A stretch of 64,000 bases of DNA from Telmatactis stephensoni (GCA_029948255.1 JALIZF010001874.1:576501-640500), one strand, 5' to 3'; shown: positions 23,201 through 38,100, counted from the first letter of the stretch. Notes: generated by a model not told the origin, from the letters alone. Translations and numbers: made by a program.

Positions 23201-26200
23201 TTTGGTTTGAGAGGTTTTGGTCCTGGTGGTCCAGATTTCACGCACTGCTTATGGCAGCCTGTACTACAGCATTTCTTATTGGATGAGCAGTCTGAGTCCT
23301 TTTCACACTCATTTTTTAGTGGAACAACTGGACAATCGATGGACAAAGCCAGTGGACACATTCCTGGTAGTACTGTTCATATAATTAACAAATCTGGTTA
23401 TGTATTTAACATAGGGCAAATAAAATAAAATCAAACCAAATCTAATGCAAAGAATATTTGTTTTTACACTGCTAGTTTGTAGTAGTTGATAAGAAACAAA
23501 AGAAAACAATGGCTTTAGAGTCTACTACCAACTATTAGTTTGTCTATTCCTTCATGGTCAAATAAAAACCACTCTAACGGGTTTTTTTTTCAAGTTTAAG
23601 TGGCAGGATTGTCCACATTATGCTCACTTTTCCTCACCAGCATCGCAGTATGCCTATTCTTTGCGCTCAAGAAAATGTCACTATTATATTCCATTCCATT
23701 ACATCTATTATGCTACGTATATTGGTAAAGTTTCAACTTACAAGGCAAAGTTGGCCGAGGGGTGATCATTTTCCCAGATTTGCAAGATTCTACCCTCAAC
23801 AGACATAAGTTATCGTATTTCTTGCCATCAGTGCCTGTCACGGGTCTGTACTCCCTGGTGCAAGCCATTGGACAAGTACACGTGGGTGTACCATCTTTCA
23901 TTTTACAAACAGCATATGGTTGACGGCATTTCACAAAAGCACATGAAAGTGGCTTGAGAGCTGGAGCAATAGTTGTAGGTTGATAGACCATATATAGAAA
24001 ATCTAAATACAGGGAACTGCGTCCATTAAGGAAACACCCTTGACGCGAGACCGTAGAACCCTCTTAATGAAGGTGTCACCATACTAGAGGTCAAACGGAA
24101 GTGTAGAAATAACACTGTCGGGAATCTGAAAACGGGTCCCCTCAATGGGGATTCCCCTTAATAAAGGTTAAAACAACGAGAAAATCCACAAATTTGCGAC
24201 TCTAACAAAGTGCCCCCTTAATGGAGAGGTTAGAACTTTGCGTGAATAACACTTTTGGAACTTAATAGAGATATCTCCTTTTAATAACTGTTAAAGCAAT
24301 TTTGGAAATTATTGAAACTGGCAAATAGTGTAATTTCTACTTTAGTTTCTTGAAACCTTTGGCCTTAGTATGGGTGTGAGTTATGTCAAATCTCTTGCCG
24401 ATTTTCGAACAAGGGCCCCCTGCTCCAATTTACCCTAGGTAATTTTTTGAATAAGTCCCCCGGGCCTATGTAGACACAGGTATCCCACGAATAAAGTGTT
24501 TTATATTAAAGAAAGACTTTACCTCCACAGGCAGTCTTACAGGCTGTCTCAGTAAGGAACCGGTTCTTGTTTCCACGGCAACCACCATAATAAAACAATT
24601 CGCATTTTCCTGATGTTGTGTTGAAGAAATAGTTGGGTATGCGAGCAAAGCAGGGTCCAACGACGGGGTTCAGTTTGCAGATATTAATATCTAGAAAACA
24701 GCAATAACATGAATACTGAAAAAACCCGTTCACATTTTATATTTCCTTTGTGCTGTGTGTCTTGTTAGTTGATGACATATCAAGGGCGGATCCAGGATTT
24801 TTCGAAGGTGGGGGTCACGTGACGTTTACAAACAGGGAACCCAAACGAAAAGGTCTTAAGCCATTGAAACGCGCTGAAAATATGACATTAAGGTAGTTCG
24901 GGATTCATGAATTTTTACGATAAACTTGCCTTCAAAATTCCTACAAAGAAAGAGGGGCATAGGAGGAAATAAAATGTAAAATAAAAATGGGGGGTCACCG
25001 AGGTCACTCTTGAGATATGAGGGGGGAGATGTGGGGTATTTGGGGATCTTTTTACGAAAAATGGCCTCGCGATATCCGGTCAAATTATAAGAATTTTGGA
25101 ACAACCAAATGTATTTAAAAGCAAACAAAATGATAGCCTGGGATGCAGAAAAACACTTGGAACTAAGTTGTTGCCGAACAATTTGCAAAGAAGCGAAAGA
25201 TCAACAATAATATGCGAAAAATGGCCTTCTAGAATACACGTTTTTGGAGGATCAGACAGAAAAATGATAAATTTACTCAAAATCGAAACGATAGAAGTAT
25301 TCTTTTTTTTCTTTATACGAAAAGTTTATAAAATTGTGAACAGAAATCATTTATAAAATCAGGGGGTCACCGAATTGTTTAAAGAGTTAGAGAAGAACAA
25401 AGGGTAAAAATCTTCGAAAACGAACACAAAATATCAGCCATTTTAGCGTTGTTCTCTGCTCCTGTTCGACTCATAATAGATCCCTAAATTTTATAGTTTG
25501 AGCTTTTTCTTCTACTTTACACGGTGCACAACATGTTTTGATAAATTTGCTTGCAGAATCCGGTCGATAAAATACTATTTTTCTTTACCAAAAAACGAAT
25601 TTCTTCGGTTTTCAATCGCTGACTCGCTAGTGCCCAGACTTCCCACGGACAAGCGAATGTTCTTTAATAAAAGTGCGCGCGCTCGAATGCGCGCGCGAGA
25701 TGCGCAGTAGCAAGGGTCCCGAACTACCTTAATTGCTTAGACTACGGTGATTTTTTAACACTTTTTATTAGAAACAAAAATGTTATATTTACAACTGAAT
25801 GGGTAGAGGGTTGTCATTGCTTAGTGATATTTCAATGAATGTTAAAAGTGAGTCTTCACAGAAAAAAATTACTGCTGTCGCAAATTTATAACATAATTCA
25901 TTGATAAACACAGGGGGGTCCTGATCCCCGCGACCCTCCCCCTGGATCCGCCCTTGCATATAAGGGCCAAAGCCATACAATGTTATTGTCCATTGCAGTG
26001 GATGGTAGCGTTAGACCAGACTGAACTCAAAAGTGGATTTCAGGTTTCAATCCCCTTATGAGTTTCTAGTTAAGCCTCGTTGGATTTGTGACATTGTGCA
26101 TTTTGGGTCAATCGCTGCCATCGACAGGACAAGTACGATTTTGTTTCTATTGTGGTTTATCTTATTGTGTAACATTAAGTTGCTCGATTCCGTTGTGTAA

Positions 26201-26836
26201 TTGTATTGTACTGGAGAGCGTTGTGTTGTGTTGTTGTGTTTTGCTGTACTGTTACTTTTACGTTGCATTATTTATTGCTGTGCTGAGTTGCATTGCGTTG
26301 CGTAGTGATGCGATGCGTTTTCTATTGTCTTATCCTTTTGTTTTGTACAGTATTGCGTTGTGCTGCTGTGTTTTACTGTAGTTGCGTTTACGTTGCATTG
26401 CGTTTACGTTGCATTGCGTTTACGTTGCATTTGTGGTGTTGTTGTGCTGCGTTGCGTTGCGTTGTTTTGTGTTATACTGTTGTACTTTACATCATTGCGT
26501 TGTGCTATTGTGTTTGTTATATGATGTGTAGCGTTGTGTTGGTAGTTGAATTGTTTTGTATTGTCATTGAGATGATTTAACAAACGCGAAAACAGGACGA
26601 TAGATGATGAAAATATCACATTGGTTCGTTGCGTGATTGACAACGTCGTGACGCCACGATATTTTGGCACGTGCTGTTCTTCACGTCGGCGACATCAACG
26701 GTCATTTTGAACATCAATTTGTCAGCGTGTTTTCTAAATCAATCTATTCTTACCTATTTTCACAGGAGTTGGCGAGGGTACCACTTTTTCTGTTGAGTTA
26801 AGGAAAGAAACCATGAATTTTATAATATCAAGACAT

Positions 26837-26880
<44 letters not shown>

Positions 26881-28606
26881 CACAAACCAACCACTTGAAT
26901 GATTAATTAATCAATTACTCAAGCGTTTGGTTTGTTTAGCTGCCCTTGAGGTAAGTAGATGATTAGCGTTCTTGACTGATCCTGACTATTCTTGATCCTA
27001 CTTGTAGATATCATCATCATCATCACCTTCAACCGTCATCACAATCCTTCTTGGGTTGCATGTGACATCACGGCAGCCATCTTGGATGAACTTCAACAAA
27101 AGATTTCTCATTAGCGTCTATTGTTTGTTCATCCAACATGGCTACCGCTTCATTGTCTTTTGATTCCCAAAGGAATGGATGAAACCCAGCAATTGCTGGG
27201 TTTCATATGACGTCATTTTCAATCTCGTTGGAATTTTCATCAGCTGAAAGATAAGTTTTCAATAGAATATTCTCTGGATGAGAGCACATGGTGGTCAATG
27301 TTTGACCACCATTTGAAGCAGATAATGACATTCATCAGCTGTTTGAAACCCAGCAATTCCGTTATTTGTAACGTCTCCATAAATCTGTCTGTCCGTCCGT
27401 CCATCAGTCTGTTTGTCTCCCACGTTCTGTGAAATCTTCTCTGCAGAGACCACCTCTCAGTAATCCCTTGTGTGTTGGAACAGCATTTATGTCACTTACT
27501 TTTGATGCTACCGAAACAACCCTTTGGACTGTCGTCTTTTGGGAATGTTGAGCATTTTAGGTTTTCTGGCCATGCGAACCCAAACTTCCTCATAAGGAGC
27601 TCGCAGCCTTGTCTTGCTCCTTCGCAAAGAGATCGACATGGAGGCAAAAACGGTTTACCCGCATTGCAGGCAGGGACGTACACCGAGCATAGGAATGTTT
27701 CAAGGTGTTTCGAACAGTCTACTTTCACCAACGGGAAGAACTGATGGACTTCGAGTCCTGCCTCTGCCTGACTGTTATGACCAAGAAGATTTGGCATTTG
27801 AGTGGAATTGTAAGAAACTCCATTGCACAGTGGAACAGTTATCGCTTCGCACATCCCTAGACATTCCAGAAAGAGAAAGATGCAATTACAATGGAAATGC
27901 TCTATAGGCTTAGATCTCCAATTATACAGAGTCTGCCATCTTCCGCATACCAGTCTAATGGCCTGTTCTGCCGGCTACACAGGGAGAATTGCGTGACCAC
28001 GAACTTCTCTTTCCGGGCTCCAACGGATAACCGGCGTAGCGGCCCAAAAGTGAGGCCTAGGGCTAGAGGAAAGGGAGGGGGAGGAGAAAGGTGGAGAGGG
28101 ACTAGGAGGGAGACTCCCTTTCCTTTCCCCTCTTTTCCCTCCCCTTCCCACTTCCCTTTGGGCCGCGAAGCACGCTGCGAACGACTCAAATTCCGAACCT
28201 TAGAGATAGCAGTATAATTATAATAATTTATATAGTACATCAATTTACTATTGTTCGACGAACGAAAACTAACGAGTGAACTTGTTTGGTTTGTATCGGC
28301 TTATAAAGATGCAATAGGTAATAAATGAGAATCTGTAACACTCTTTATAAAATGAACATCATATGACGCGCGCTCCCATTAGCCGAAGGACGCGTATACT
28401 GTGAACAGCACGCGCGCGCGCACTGTTCGAATTTTTGGTCAGTGTAAATGAATACTGAATGTGATCGAAGGCAGTGTTGTATTTGTATAGGTAATAGCAT
28501 GGTTTGTAGTGATATTTGGCATAAATACCACGAGTGATATTTCAAAATTGTTAAACAAAATTTCACGAGCCGTAGGCGAGTGAAATTTGGGACAATTTTG
28601 AAATAT

Positions 28607-28640
<34 letters not shown>

Positions 28641-31600
28641 AACATGCTATTATTTGTTAATAATATAACCTAAGAAATTTCTGAAAATTTGATGAAAAAC
28701 AACCGCGAGGTTGAATCGCTATACACTCAACTACTTCGAAAAGTGAAAACATAGCTTTCAAGCCTGTGCAGATAAAAGAAAAGCTAACAATATATTCAAG
28801 ACAAGTAGTCATTCAAAGTCAAAACTACATTGAGAACGTAAAACCAGTAATTTTGTTTTCGATTTTAATTTGGTCTGAATAACTTCACTGATTGAAATCA
28901 ATCAGTGAAAAACAGACTCGCGAACAAATTGTCATTTGTATAGGAAATAATATGGTTACGAGTGCAATTTAGAATAAATTTGCACGAGTGAGTTTTCAAA
29001 GAGTTCAAAATTGCACGAGCCCGTAGGGCGAGTGCAATTTGTGCTCTTTGAAAACTCACGAGTCAAATTTATTCTAAATTGCACGAGTAAACCATATTAT
29101 TTCCTTTTAATAATATACATGCAAAAATTTCTCGATGCTGATTGGCTAAGAGCAGTGCTGTTTCGAGGAAATTTAGTGCAGAAAAAAGGAAATTTAGTGC
29201 CAAAAAAAGGAAATTTAGTGCAAATTTCTTTTGGCAGAAAACAGTCAAAATGCACTTAAACGTCAAATTCTTCTTTTTATTCATCAAGGAAACAATTTAT
29301 AAAACACTTTTAGCGGGATTTGTTTCCAAAATTGTCGAAAATATGCAAGAAAAATGTCAAAAAGTGCTCAAGTTTCGGGTGAAAAGTTTTGAATTTTTCC
29401 CTTGAGCGCGCGCTTGGTGACGACATTCGAACACTAGGCGCACGCTAACCTGATTTTTCAACTGAAAAGCTACCGAAAACTTGAAAATATTGCTCGAATT
29501 TTTGCATGTATATTATTAAAAGGAAATAATATGGTTTACTCGTGCAATTTAGAATAAATTTGACTCGTGAGTTTTCAAAGAGCACAAATTGCACTCGCCC
29601 TACGGGCTCGTGCAATTTTGAACTCTTTGAAAACTCACTCGTGCAAATTTATTCTAAATTGCACTCGTAACCATATTATTTCCTATACAGTGACTAAAAA
29701 CGGCATAGTTTGAAAAAAGATGACAAAAAAACTTTCTAGATAAGATAGACAATACATGATAAGTGCAGAAAAAACTTTTTTATTACCTTTCATGAACTTT
29801 TCAGCCATGTCAATCCTTCAGTTTGCGTGAAGCTATTTTGACAAACTTTCACTTCACGTGTCGCTTTGCCTGATCATTTATCATCTTTTCAGCAGAAAAA
29901 AGGAAAAACGAACTCTTCATAACCATCAAAAACCCGTTTCCCTTTCATTTTATAACTTTTTGACTTGTTTCCATGATTAAATCACTTCCTTTTAGCGGGA
30001 GAAAGCTTCCCCATCTGGCCGCCATTTTCTCTTAGCCTTTTTGGCAAAGAAAGAAAGCAGTTGCCATGGAAACTGTAATTTTCACATGTGAAATTACAAA
30101 ATTAAGCTGAAATACCAGTGCTCTCAGCCAATCAAATTGCACAAATTTCTTACGTTATATTATTACATTACTAAAATAGAACTTTCCCGCTGTGCTGTTG
30201 CTGATTTAGAGCACTTGGCGATTTATCAGAACATCCAAGAAGCGTTGAGAAGCATTCGGCTACGCCTCGTGCTTCTCTTAACACTTCTCTTTCATGTCTG
30301 GTCAATCCCCGCGTGCTCTAAATCTGCATACAGCACGCGCGTGTGTTTTCTTTTCCTTCAATAAAAAGAGAACATACATTAGTAATGTTTTAAGCCTAGG
30401 CCTCAGTTTCGTCGGAGTAATTAATGAATTCATAGGTGAATTTATATAGAAGTCGGAAAAAATCAATCAGCTAATAAGAAAGTGAGAGAGAAATGGGTGG
30501 ATAATTGAACAATAGGTTCCCTTGATGTAAATTAATCATCCAGTCGAGAAATTTCCAAATGAAAAATAAGAAAAATAAGAAAAATAAGAAGCTGTCAGAA
30601 AATGTTTCGACTGAAACCCTTTATCAGGTCTAGTGACGATTGTGACAATCGACGCGGAACGCCTTGTAATACTTGGTCCTATACGTGCGATAAGTTGAAC
30701 TTAACCTTTCCTGTTTTTTCTTTTTTTTTTTCCCACATTGCTTCCTTTACACCATGCTTGAACCATAGTTTTTCCTTTTCCAAAATTGTAACATCTTCAT
30801 TGCTCAACGCGCGTGACCCGACTCGGCTAAATGGTTAAATACTGCGGCATTCTGGGTCTCTAGGATGTTGGGTTTCCTATGATGTCTCATTCTTGGTATC
30901 AATGATTGTTTGGCTTCACCTACGTAGGTCTCTCTACAACCGTGATCCCCACACGCAATTCCACAAACCAGATTTGAGCGCTTTTCTTTAGGTTTTGTCT
31001 TTGACTAGCTTCTTAAAAGCGTTGTGTGACGATACAAACGAGTGTAGGAGCATAGGTCTTTGACGTGAGCCAATTTTCTCCGTAGAGTATTGTCGAGCTT
31101 AAAATAAGTGTCAATGTCAAAACGTTTGAAGGTGGATTCTAAACGTTCCGACAGCCCCATATAGGGTAAGGTAACTTTTCCTTTCTTTTCCAACACCTTG
31201 CGGTCTTGTCTCTTCTCTTGTTTCAGTTTGGATTTGGGGAACGCCCAGCTGGGATAACCACATTTGTAGAGGGATCTTTTAATGTGCTCTTTCTCTCGTC
31301 AACCCTTCTGAATTTATTGGATGAGAAGCGTTCATTCATGCCCTTGGGCTACATCATCATTTCTTCCCACGTGGCTCGTGACTGGCCTTGGGGCGTGTCA
31401 TTGGAAAACAACGTTCCAATATGCACTTAGGGCTTTTTGTCAATCATAGACTTTCGTGCTCGCTGCGCAGGCTACCACAGCCAAGGATTATTACAAGAGA
31501 AATACAGCCTCCAAAGCAGTGAGAGCTTGAGCATGGAAGACTGCCGTTTGATTTGAAACATGGAGATAATTTCTGAAAAAGGATTTTTTAGGTAGAGCCG

Positions 31601-32107
31601 GTATAATTCTTGTGAACAATGTATAAATATATGATATTACGTCACGAAAAGATTCTTAGAAGTCAACTTACCAATTATTTTTATGTGCACAGAGTCAGTT
31701 AAAGCTTGCATCATGAAGGACTTGGGAAATAAAGTGCAAAAATAATCCCCAGTATCGTCCATCGTGACGTTTTCAATTCTGAAACTCGCTCGTCTTTTGT
31801 CCACAACTTTGATTCGAGATAGCACTTCTAAACCCGAGTAAGGACTGCGATTAATTGCGATGGAGTCTTCTATTGGTCCCTTCCGTACTAAAGCAACAAT
31901 TCTGTTTCCACGCAAAATTCCAAAACCTATACTTTTTACATGATCATCTTCATCCTTGAAGTAACAGTCAAGCTGAACGGCGTCTCCGACGAAAACTTCC
32001 TTATCCTTTGGTTGATGGTGAATTTGAACTTTTGAGCCCGTGTGTCCACGTGGAAAAAGTAACTAAATAAAACTATAGCAGGAAGGAGGAGCAGGGGGGA
32101 GGGGGGC

Positions 32108-32138
<31 letters not shown>

Positions 32139-35100
32139 GAGGAGGAGGAGGAGATACGAGAGAATGGTCAAGGAGGAAGCGTATTTAAATATTCGATTTA
32201 TGGAGATTTTGACCGTAAATAACACTGATCAGGGTTGATCACAAACACAGCAACGAAAATCATAGCCTGCGTAGCCGACACTTTTGGTGAGGAAAGAGGA
32301 AGAGAAAGAAAACTTTTATCACGCACGATACCACGATATCGCCCTCTTTTAACGAGAAATTGAAAAGTAAAATTGCTTTCCTTGTCAAAAAAATTTTCCC
32401 TGGAGACCAGAGGTTTTGACTCTGAGTTATCTTGGCCTTTTTTTAATTTGATATTTTTATTTTTTAGGCCTAAGAGTTCGTAAAGACAGACAGAAAAAGG
32501 TGAGTCAAAGCCTCTGGTAATAAATTCCAAAGCAAGTTTTGCACACATTCCTGAAGAACGAATGTCGATGCTCAATTCGATGAATGCATCGATAGCTGCT
32601 GCGTACCCAGAGCCCACGTTACTCTCGGCCTCCTTTTAATCAGGTCGAGCATGCGCAGCAACAAAATTTGACAACGTGCGAGTAGTGAGTGACACTTTTG
32701 CATATTTGACCCCTCACTATAACTCGTGGATTGTAATCCACGAGTTAAAAACGTACTCGTGTAAACGACAAAAAGCTGCCATTCTTTTTCAAGGAAAGCT
32801 TACTCGTGTAAATGCGGCTTAAGATGGTGAAGTTTAGAATTCTAGACTACCAATGCAAATTTTCTCCTAGTGCTTGTTTTGATACTGCAAAAACAACTCA
32901 AATTCTTCCACATTTCGAAGGACTTTTAGCAAATTTTTAGATGATGATAGATGCGAACACCTCTCAACCAATCAGAATTTTCCGTACCCAGACTGATGTA
33001 CGAAAAAAAAAAAACCGCTTTAACCATAGGCGTCTTTCAGTTTCACTGGCAAAAGGATGGTTTCAAAAAGGACATTGAATGCAATGATGGCATGCAATCA
33101 ACATTGTCTTTTATGTATTACGAAGATTCAGGGCCGACTAGTTCTATATATACCCAAACATGAATTCATTACTTTTTTAATACGGTGTTACAGATTTCCA
33201 TTCGTTCGTTTTTGCTACTTTTGTTCCTACAGCCGCATTTTTCCACCTCATTGGTCACTGGGATCAATACATTAGCCTGTCAAAATTCAACACCAGTTAC
33301 CAGATTTCTAGAATAAACTGCCTCTATATTTCACACAAGTTTTCGAAATCAGTGTATTTAGAAAAGCCGAACGTTCCCCAAACGGCTGCGACAAGGATCC
33401 ACTTGAGTCAACTCTAAAGGCACCAACCTGGGTTTTAGTAGTAAATAACATTGACAGAAGAAAGACAGACATACCGATTTTATTTAGAGTTTTGTAGTTT
33501 TGTACAGCACTACTTAAGTATTACTGTACGAAAACAAATAGCTAGGTGGCAACATGCTTTAAATGGTACATGCATTAAAAATAGAATTAACTAAAAATAG
33601 AGGTGTTTACATTGACAGAGAGACAGAGAGTTTATCTGTGGTTTTATACTTCTGCACAGTATTACTTAAGTATTATTGTACAGAAATTAAAGGACAAAGG
33701 GGGAAGTGTAACATGCTTGATGTGGTACGTGTAGTAATTATAGACATTACAACAATATTGGTATATTATTATTTAGACATACGTTTACAAGGTCCATCAT
33801 GCTTTTCATGTAGTTTCTTGTTTCTATTTTCTGGTTTGCATGCTTCTACGTTAAGAACGCATCTGGTAGGATAGGTCTTGCCATCACTTCCACATACTGG
33901 ACGATATTCTCTGGTGCAGGCTTTTGGACACTCGCATGTTGCTTTTCCATTGATATTAACACACTTAGTATCAGGCCATCTACATAACGAGATCTCACAA
34001 GGGTCTTCAGCTATTAAAAAACGGGAAAAAAAATTATTATTGGGAACTCGCGCAGGCGCGCAAGTACAACATTCACGCATTCCTGAACAAATTTAGCCAA
34101 ACAGTTCTTTAATGAGTTAATTTTTGCCAAACGTTGGTATGGTAAACTCTTTTTACGATGGACACCAACAGGACCAGAACAAGCTGGCATTTTTGCAAAG
34201 ATGTCACAGAAACGAATTCCTAGAAAACGATGGGAATTCATCGAAAGCCAATGGAGGCGAAGCCTACGTCACATCCGGAAATAAACTTTTGTTTAGTCTG
34301 TGACGTCTGTCTGCTTAACAGCGAAACGAATCGTGTTCTAACTTCTTTCTGATTTCAAAAAGCTTGTGATCGGCTAAAATAACGCTGCTTGCCATTGGGT
34401 ATTTCCATAGAAACAGTCGCGTTACGTTAATATGAAAGAACATCCAATAAGAAACAGTGTTAGAACGGTTTTCACGATTTAATTAATCACAAGCGTCTTT
34501 TCAAAACCAGAAAGATCGTTGGGACTTCAGTACACGATTTGTGTCGCTGTTTACGCAGACGCACTAAACGAGAATTTTTTTCCGGATGTGACGTAGGCTA
34601 TTGGAGGGGTCCTACAAGTTGAGATACCTATTGTACGATGGCGACCAATCAAAAAGAGTTCACCAAAAGTACAATTTCGACCTTTATTGTTTTGTTGTGG
34701 TTAAAAAAGTGCTCAGTAGACGTGTTTCCGGCCTCACTGTTAATGGAGCCTCGCTCTGTTGTGAGGGCCATGCCACTCCAGTGTTGGTGTGGCTAAAGCT
34801 TCATAAATAAATAAATAAATAAAATAGCACTGGTCGAGTGGTCAGAGCGTTGGTCTTGTGATCTTGTGGTCCCAAGTTTGAGTCCCGCTCTGGAGCTGAG
34901 ATTGAATTCAGTTGTTCTCGGTAGTTCCGAGTTCCGATTCAACCTCTCGACCATGCTTCTAAATAAATGGCCAACTGGTTTGCCTCCTGGTCAGTTGGGA
35001 TTCTTAACTTAGTTATGTTGTGTTTATTTCAGCGATTTAATTCTGTATTAAGGGCCACAAGTTTAGCAGTATAATTGCTGTAACAAACCTCCCTCTTAAA

Positions 35101-38100
35101 TAAATACAATAATAGTCTTCATCGTCTTAGTCAAAAACAAAACAAAAACAAAAACAAAAAAAATCAAGAACAGCTAAATAACTGTATTACAGTATTGAGA
35201 CAAACCCTCTCTCAATTGGTGGCCTCTCGTGATTTAATATCAGTACAAATTTGGTTGCGATACCAAAACGATTTTGAAAGAGTTGATCAAACAATATATT
35301 AAGCAGAAGTGGCACATGCAGCACAAAAAACAATCAAAACAATATAAGTACATTAATTATTATAGACATACGTTTACAAGGTCCATCATGCTTTTCATGT
35401 AGTTTCTTATTTCTATTTTCTGGTTTGCATGCTTCTACGTTAAGAACGCATCTGGTAGGATAGGTCTTGCCATCACTTCCACATACTGGACGATATTCTC
35501 TGGTACATGCTTTTGGACACTCGCATGTTGCTTTTCCATTGATATTAACACACTTAGTATCAGGCCAACTACATAACGAGATCTCACAAGGATCTTTAGC
35601 TATTTACCAAAAAAGATGTTATTAGAGTGATTTTATTTTAACCCGTGAAGAAAAAGATGACTATTTGCTGAGTGCTAATTGATAACATATGAGAACGAAT
35701 GAAAACAATGGGCTTTGAGGCTACCACTAAGGCCCTGGCAAAACGAGAAAACATGTTTCCAGAAATCTTTCCTGGGTGGCTAAACTGCGAAGAAACATAT
35801 TTCTTCGCACGCGCGCACGGATTTGTGATGACGAAACATAAACAAAATTTGAAATTTTTTCAGATTAGATTTTAATTTTCTCGTCCAAAATGACTTTCCT
35901 CTATGCTTTTCTTGCTGGGTTTGGCTTAATTAGCCTTGTCTGGCTGAAAGCTAAGGGCCAGAAGAAATTACCAGCGCTTTTGAATAACTTGTTTCCTTTA
36001 GTGGCCAAACCGGGAAACATCGCTCTCGCGTGTCCGGAAACATGATATGTTTCTGAAGTATTTCAGAAATGTTTTTATGTCTCGGCAACAAAATTTGTCC
36101 CGAGAAACATTGTTTCTCGTACATGTTCCTAAACTGGGAAACATTTGTGAAACATGCGCGCGCTAGTGATGTTTCCAGAAACATCTTTCCTTGTTCATTC
36201 AGGGCCAAACTATTAGTTTGACAATTTTTTCACGGGTGAATGATAAAACCACTCTAGGAGTTCGTGCTAGTGCATTATTCACGCATTTTAACAAAGTTAG
36301 CAAACATACAAATAAGCACAACATGCATCAACAATATTATATCGTTATACATGTACACATACGTTTACAAGGTCCATCATGCTTTTCGTGTAGTTTCTTG
36401 TTTCTATTTTCTGGTTTGCATGCTTCTACGTTAAGAACGCATCTGGTAGGATAGGTCTTGCCATCACTTCCACACACTGGACGATATTCTCTGGTACATG
36501 CTTTTGGACACTCGCATGTTGCACTTCCATTGATATTAACACACTTAGTATCAGGCCAACTACATAACGAGATCTCACAAGGATCTTTAGCTATTTACCA
36601 AAAAAAGAAAGTGATTTTGTTTAACCCACGAAAAAAAGATGACTATTAACTGAGTACTAATTGATAACATAGGAGAACGAATTAGACAGCAATGGGTTTA
36701 GAGTCTGCTACTAACTATTAGTTTGACAATCTTTTCACGAGTTAAATAAAACCACTCTATGAGCTCGTGCCAGTGCATCCTTCGCGCAGTTTAACAAGTT
36801 TAGAAAAACCAATCAGAACAAAAAGAAACAACATTATGAGTACTAAATTATACATGCAGACATACGTTTACAAGGACCATCATGTTTTTCACTTAGGTTC
36901 TTCTTTCTATTTTCTGGTTTGCATGCCTCTACGTTAAGAACGCATCTGTTTGGATAGGTCGTGTCATCACTTCCACATACTGGACTATATTCTTTGGTAC
37001 ATGCTTTTGGACACTCGCACGTTGCCCCTCCATTGATAGCAACACACTTAGTATCAGGCCAACTACATAACGAGATTTCACAAGGGTCCGAAGGGTCACT
37101 GTCGGCTAAATGAAACCAAAGTAAAAATCAACAACGAAGGTTATCAGGAGAGCACGACCAGGAGACTGAGACGCGTGTCCCGTGGTATGACGGGTTGTCC
37201 CGCATCGGGGCTAGTTTTAAACCACAAGCCACTTCTACTGGTATCAATTCTTTTTAATATTTGCCATGCAAGCGTGATTCAAAGTAGAGCAGATTTCGTA
37301 TGAGTGTGAAACGGACCGCGCCGTGCCGTGACCGTGTCAGTGCCGTGTTGTCTATAAAACATTCGGAGTTCCTGCCGTAACAGCGCGGCGCCGTTTTCAC
37401 AGTCATACGAAATGCACTCTGGTTGGAATATTGTTCTAAAATAGCTCAAATAAATAAATAAATTAGGAGTAGCTCATCACCCTTCCTTGCAGCTAAGTGC
37501 TGAATTGCGAAGGGCGCAGCTCAACGTGTTCGAGTCGAAGGTTTACAAGGGCGCTTTCGTTACAAACAATTGAACAATCACACATTTACATACAAATTTA
37601 CATACACATACACGTAGCAGCCACCATACGACCCATGTCTGATCACGGAGCACAGCTTCGATCGAAACTAGTTCGTTTTTACTGAGGGAGGAAAAACCGG
37701 AGAACCCGGAGAAAAAACCCTCGAAGCAAGGGAGAGAACGAACAAGAAACTCAAGCCACATGTGATGCCCCGTCCGGGGATCGAACGAAGGACCACAGCG
37801 GTGACAGACCGGCGCTCTCACCGCTCGGCCACCCTTGCTTCATTGCGACTTGTTACATTTGGTTGTCGAAGGTTTTTATAAGGGCTCGCACGGAGTAAAA
37901 GAACTAGTTTCCTTGTTGATTATGCCTGTCTGAGTTTATTGTTAGGTTCAGTGACACTATAAATTCGTCATCTGAGAAGACTGTATAAATGTATCTATAT
38001 GTAGCGGTAGTTACAAAGCTAGAGACAGCAATTCTCCTTAAGGCTGACTTACATGCTACGATTGTCGGCCCGATTTTTTTACATGGTTTGTTCGGGAAAA

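Noticed and set aside
32198..32617. 139-codon minus-strand frame
   Set aside because: No domain, no splice context, overlaps a dispersed repeat.
34826..34910. Functional tRNA gene
   Set aside because: A and B boxes are present but the cloverleaf is poor and a SINE body follows.
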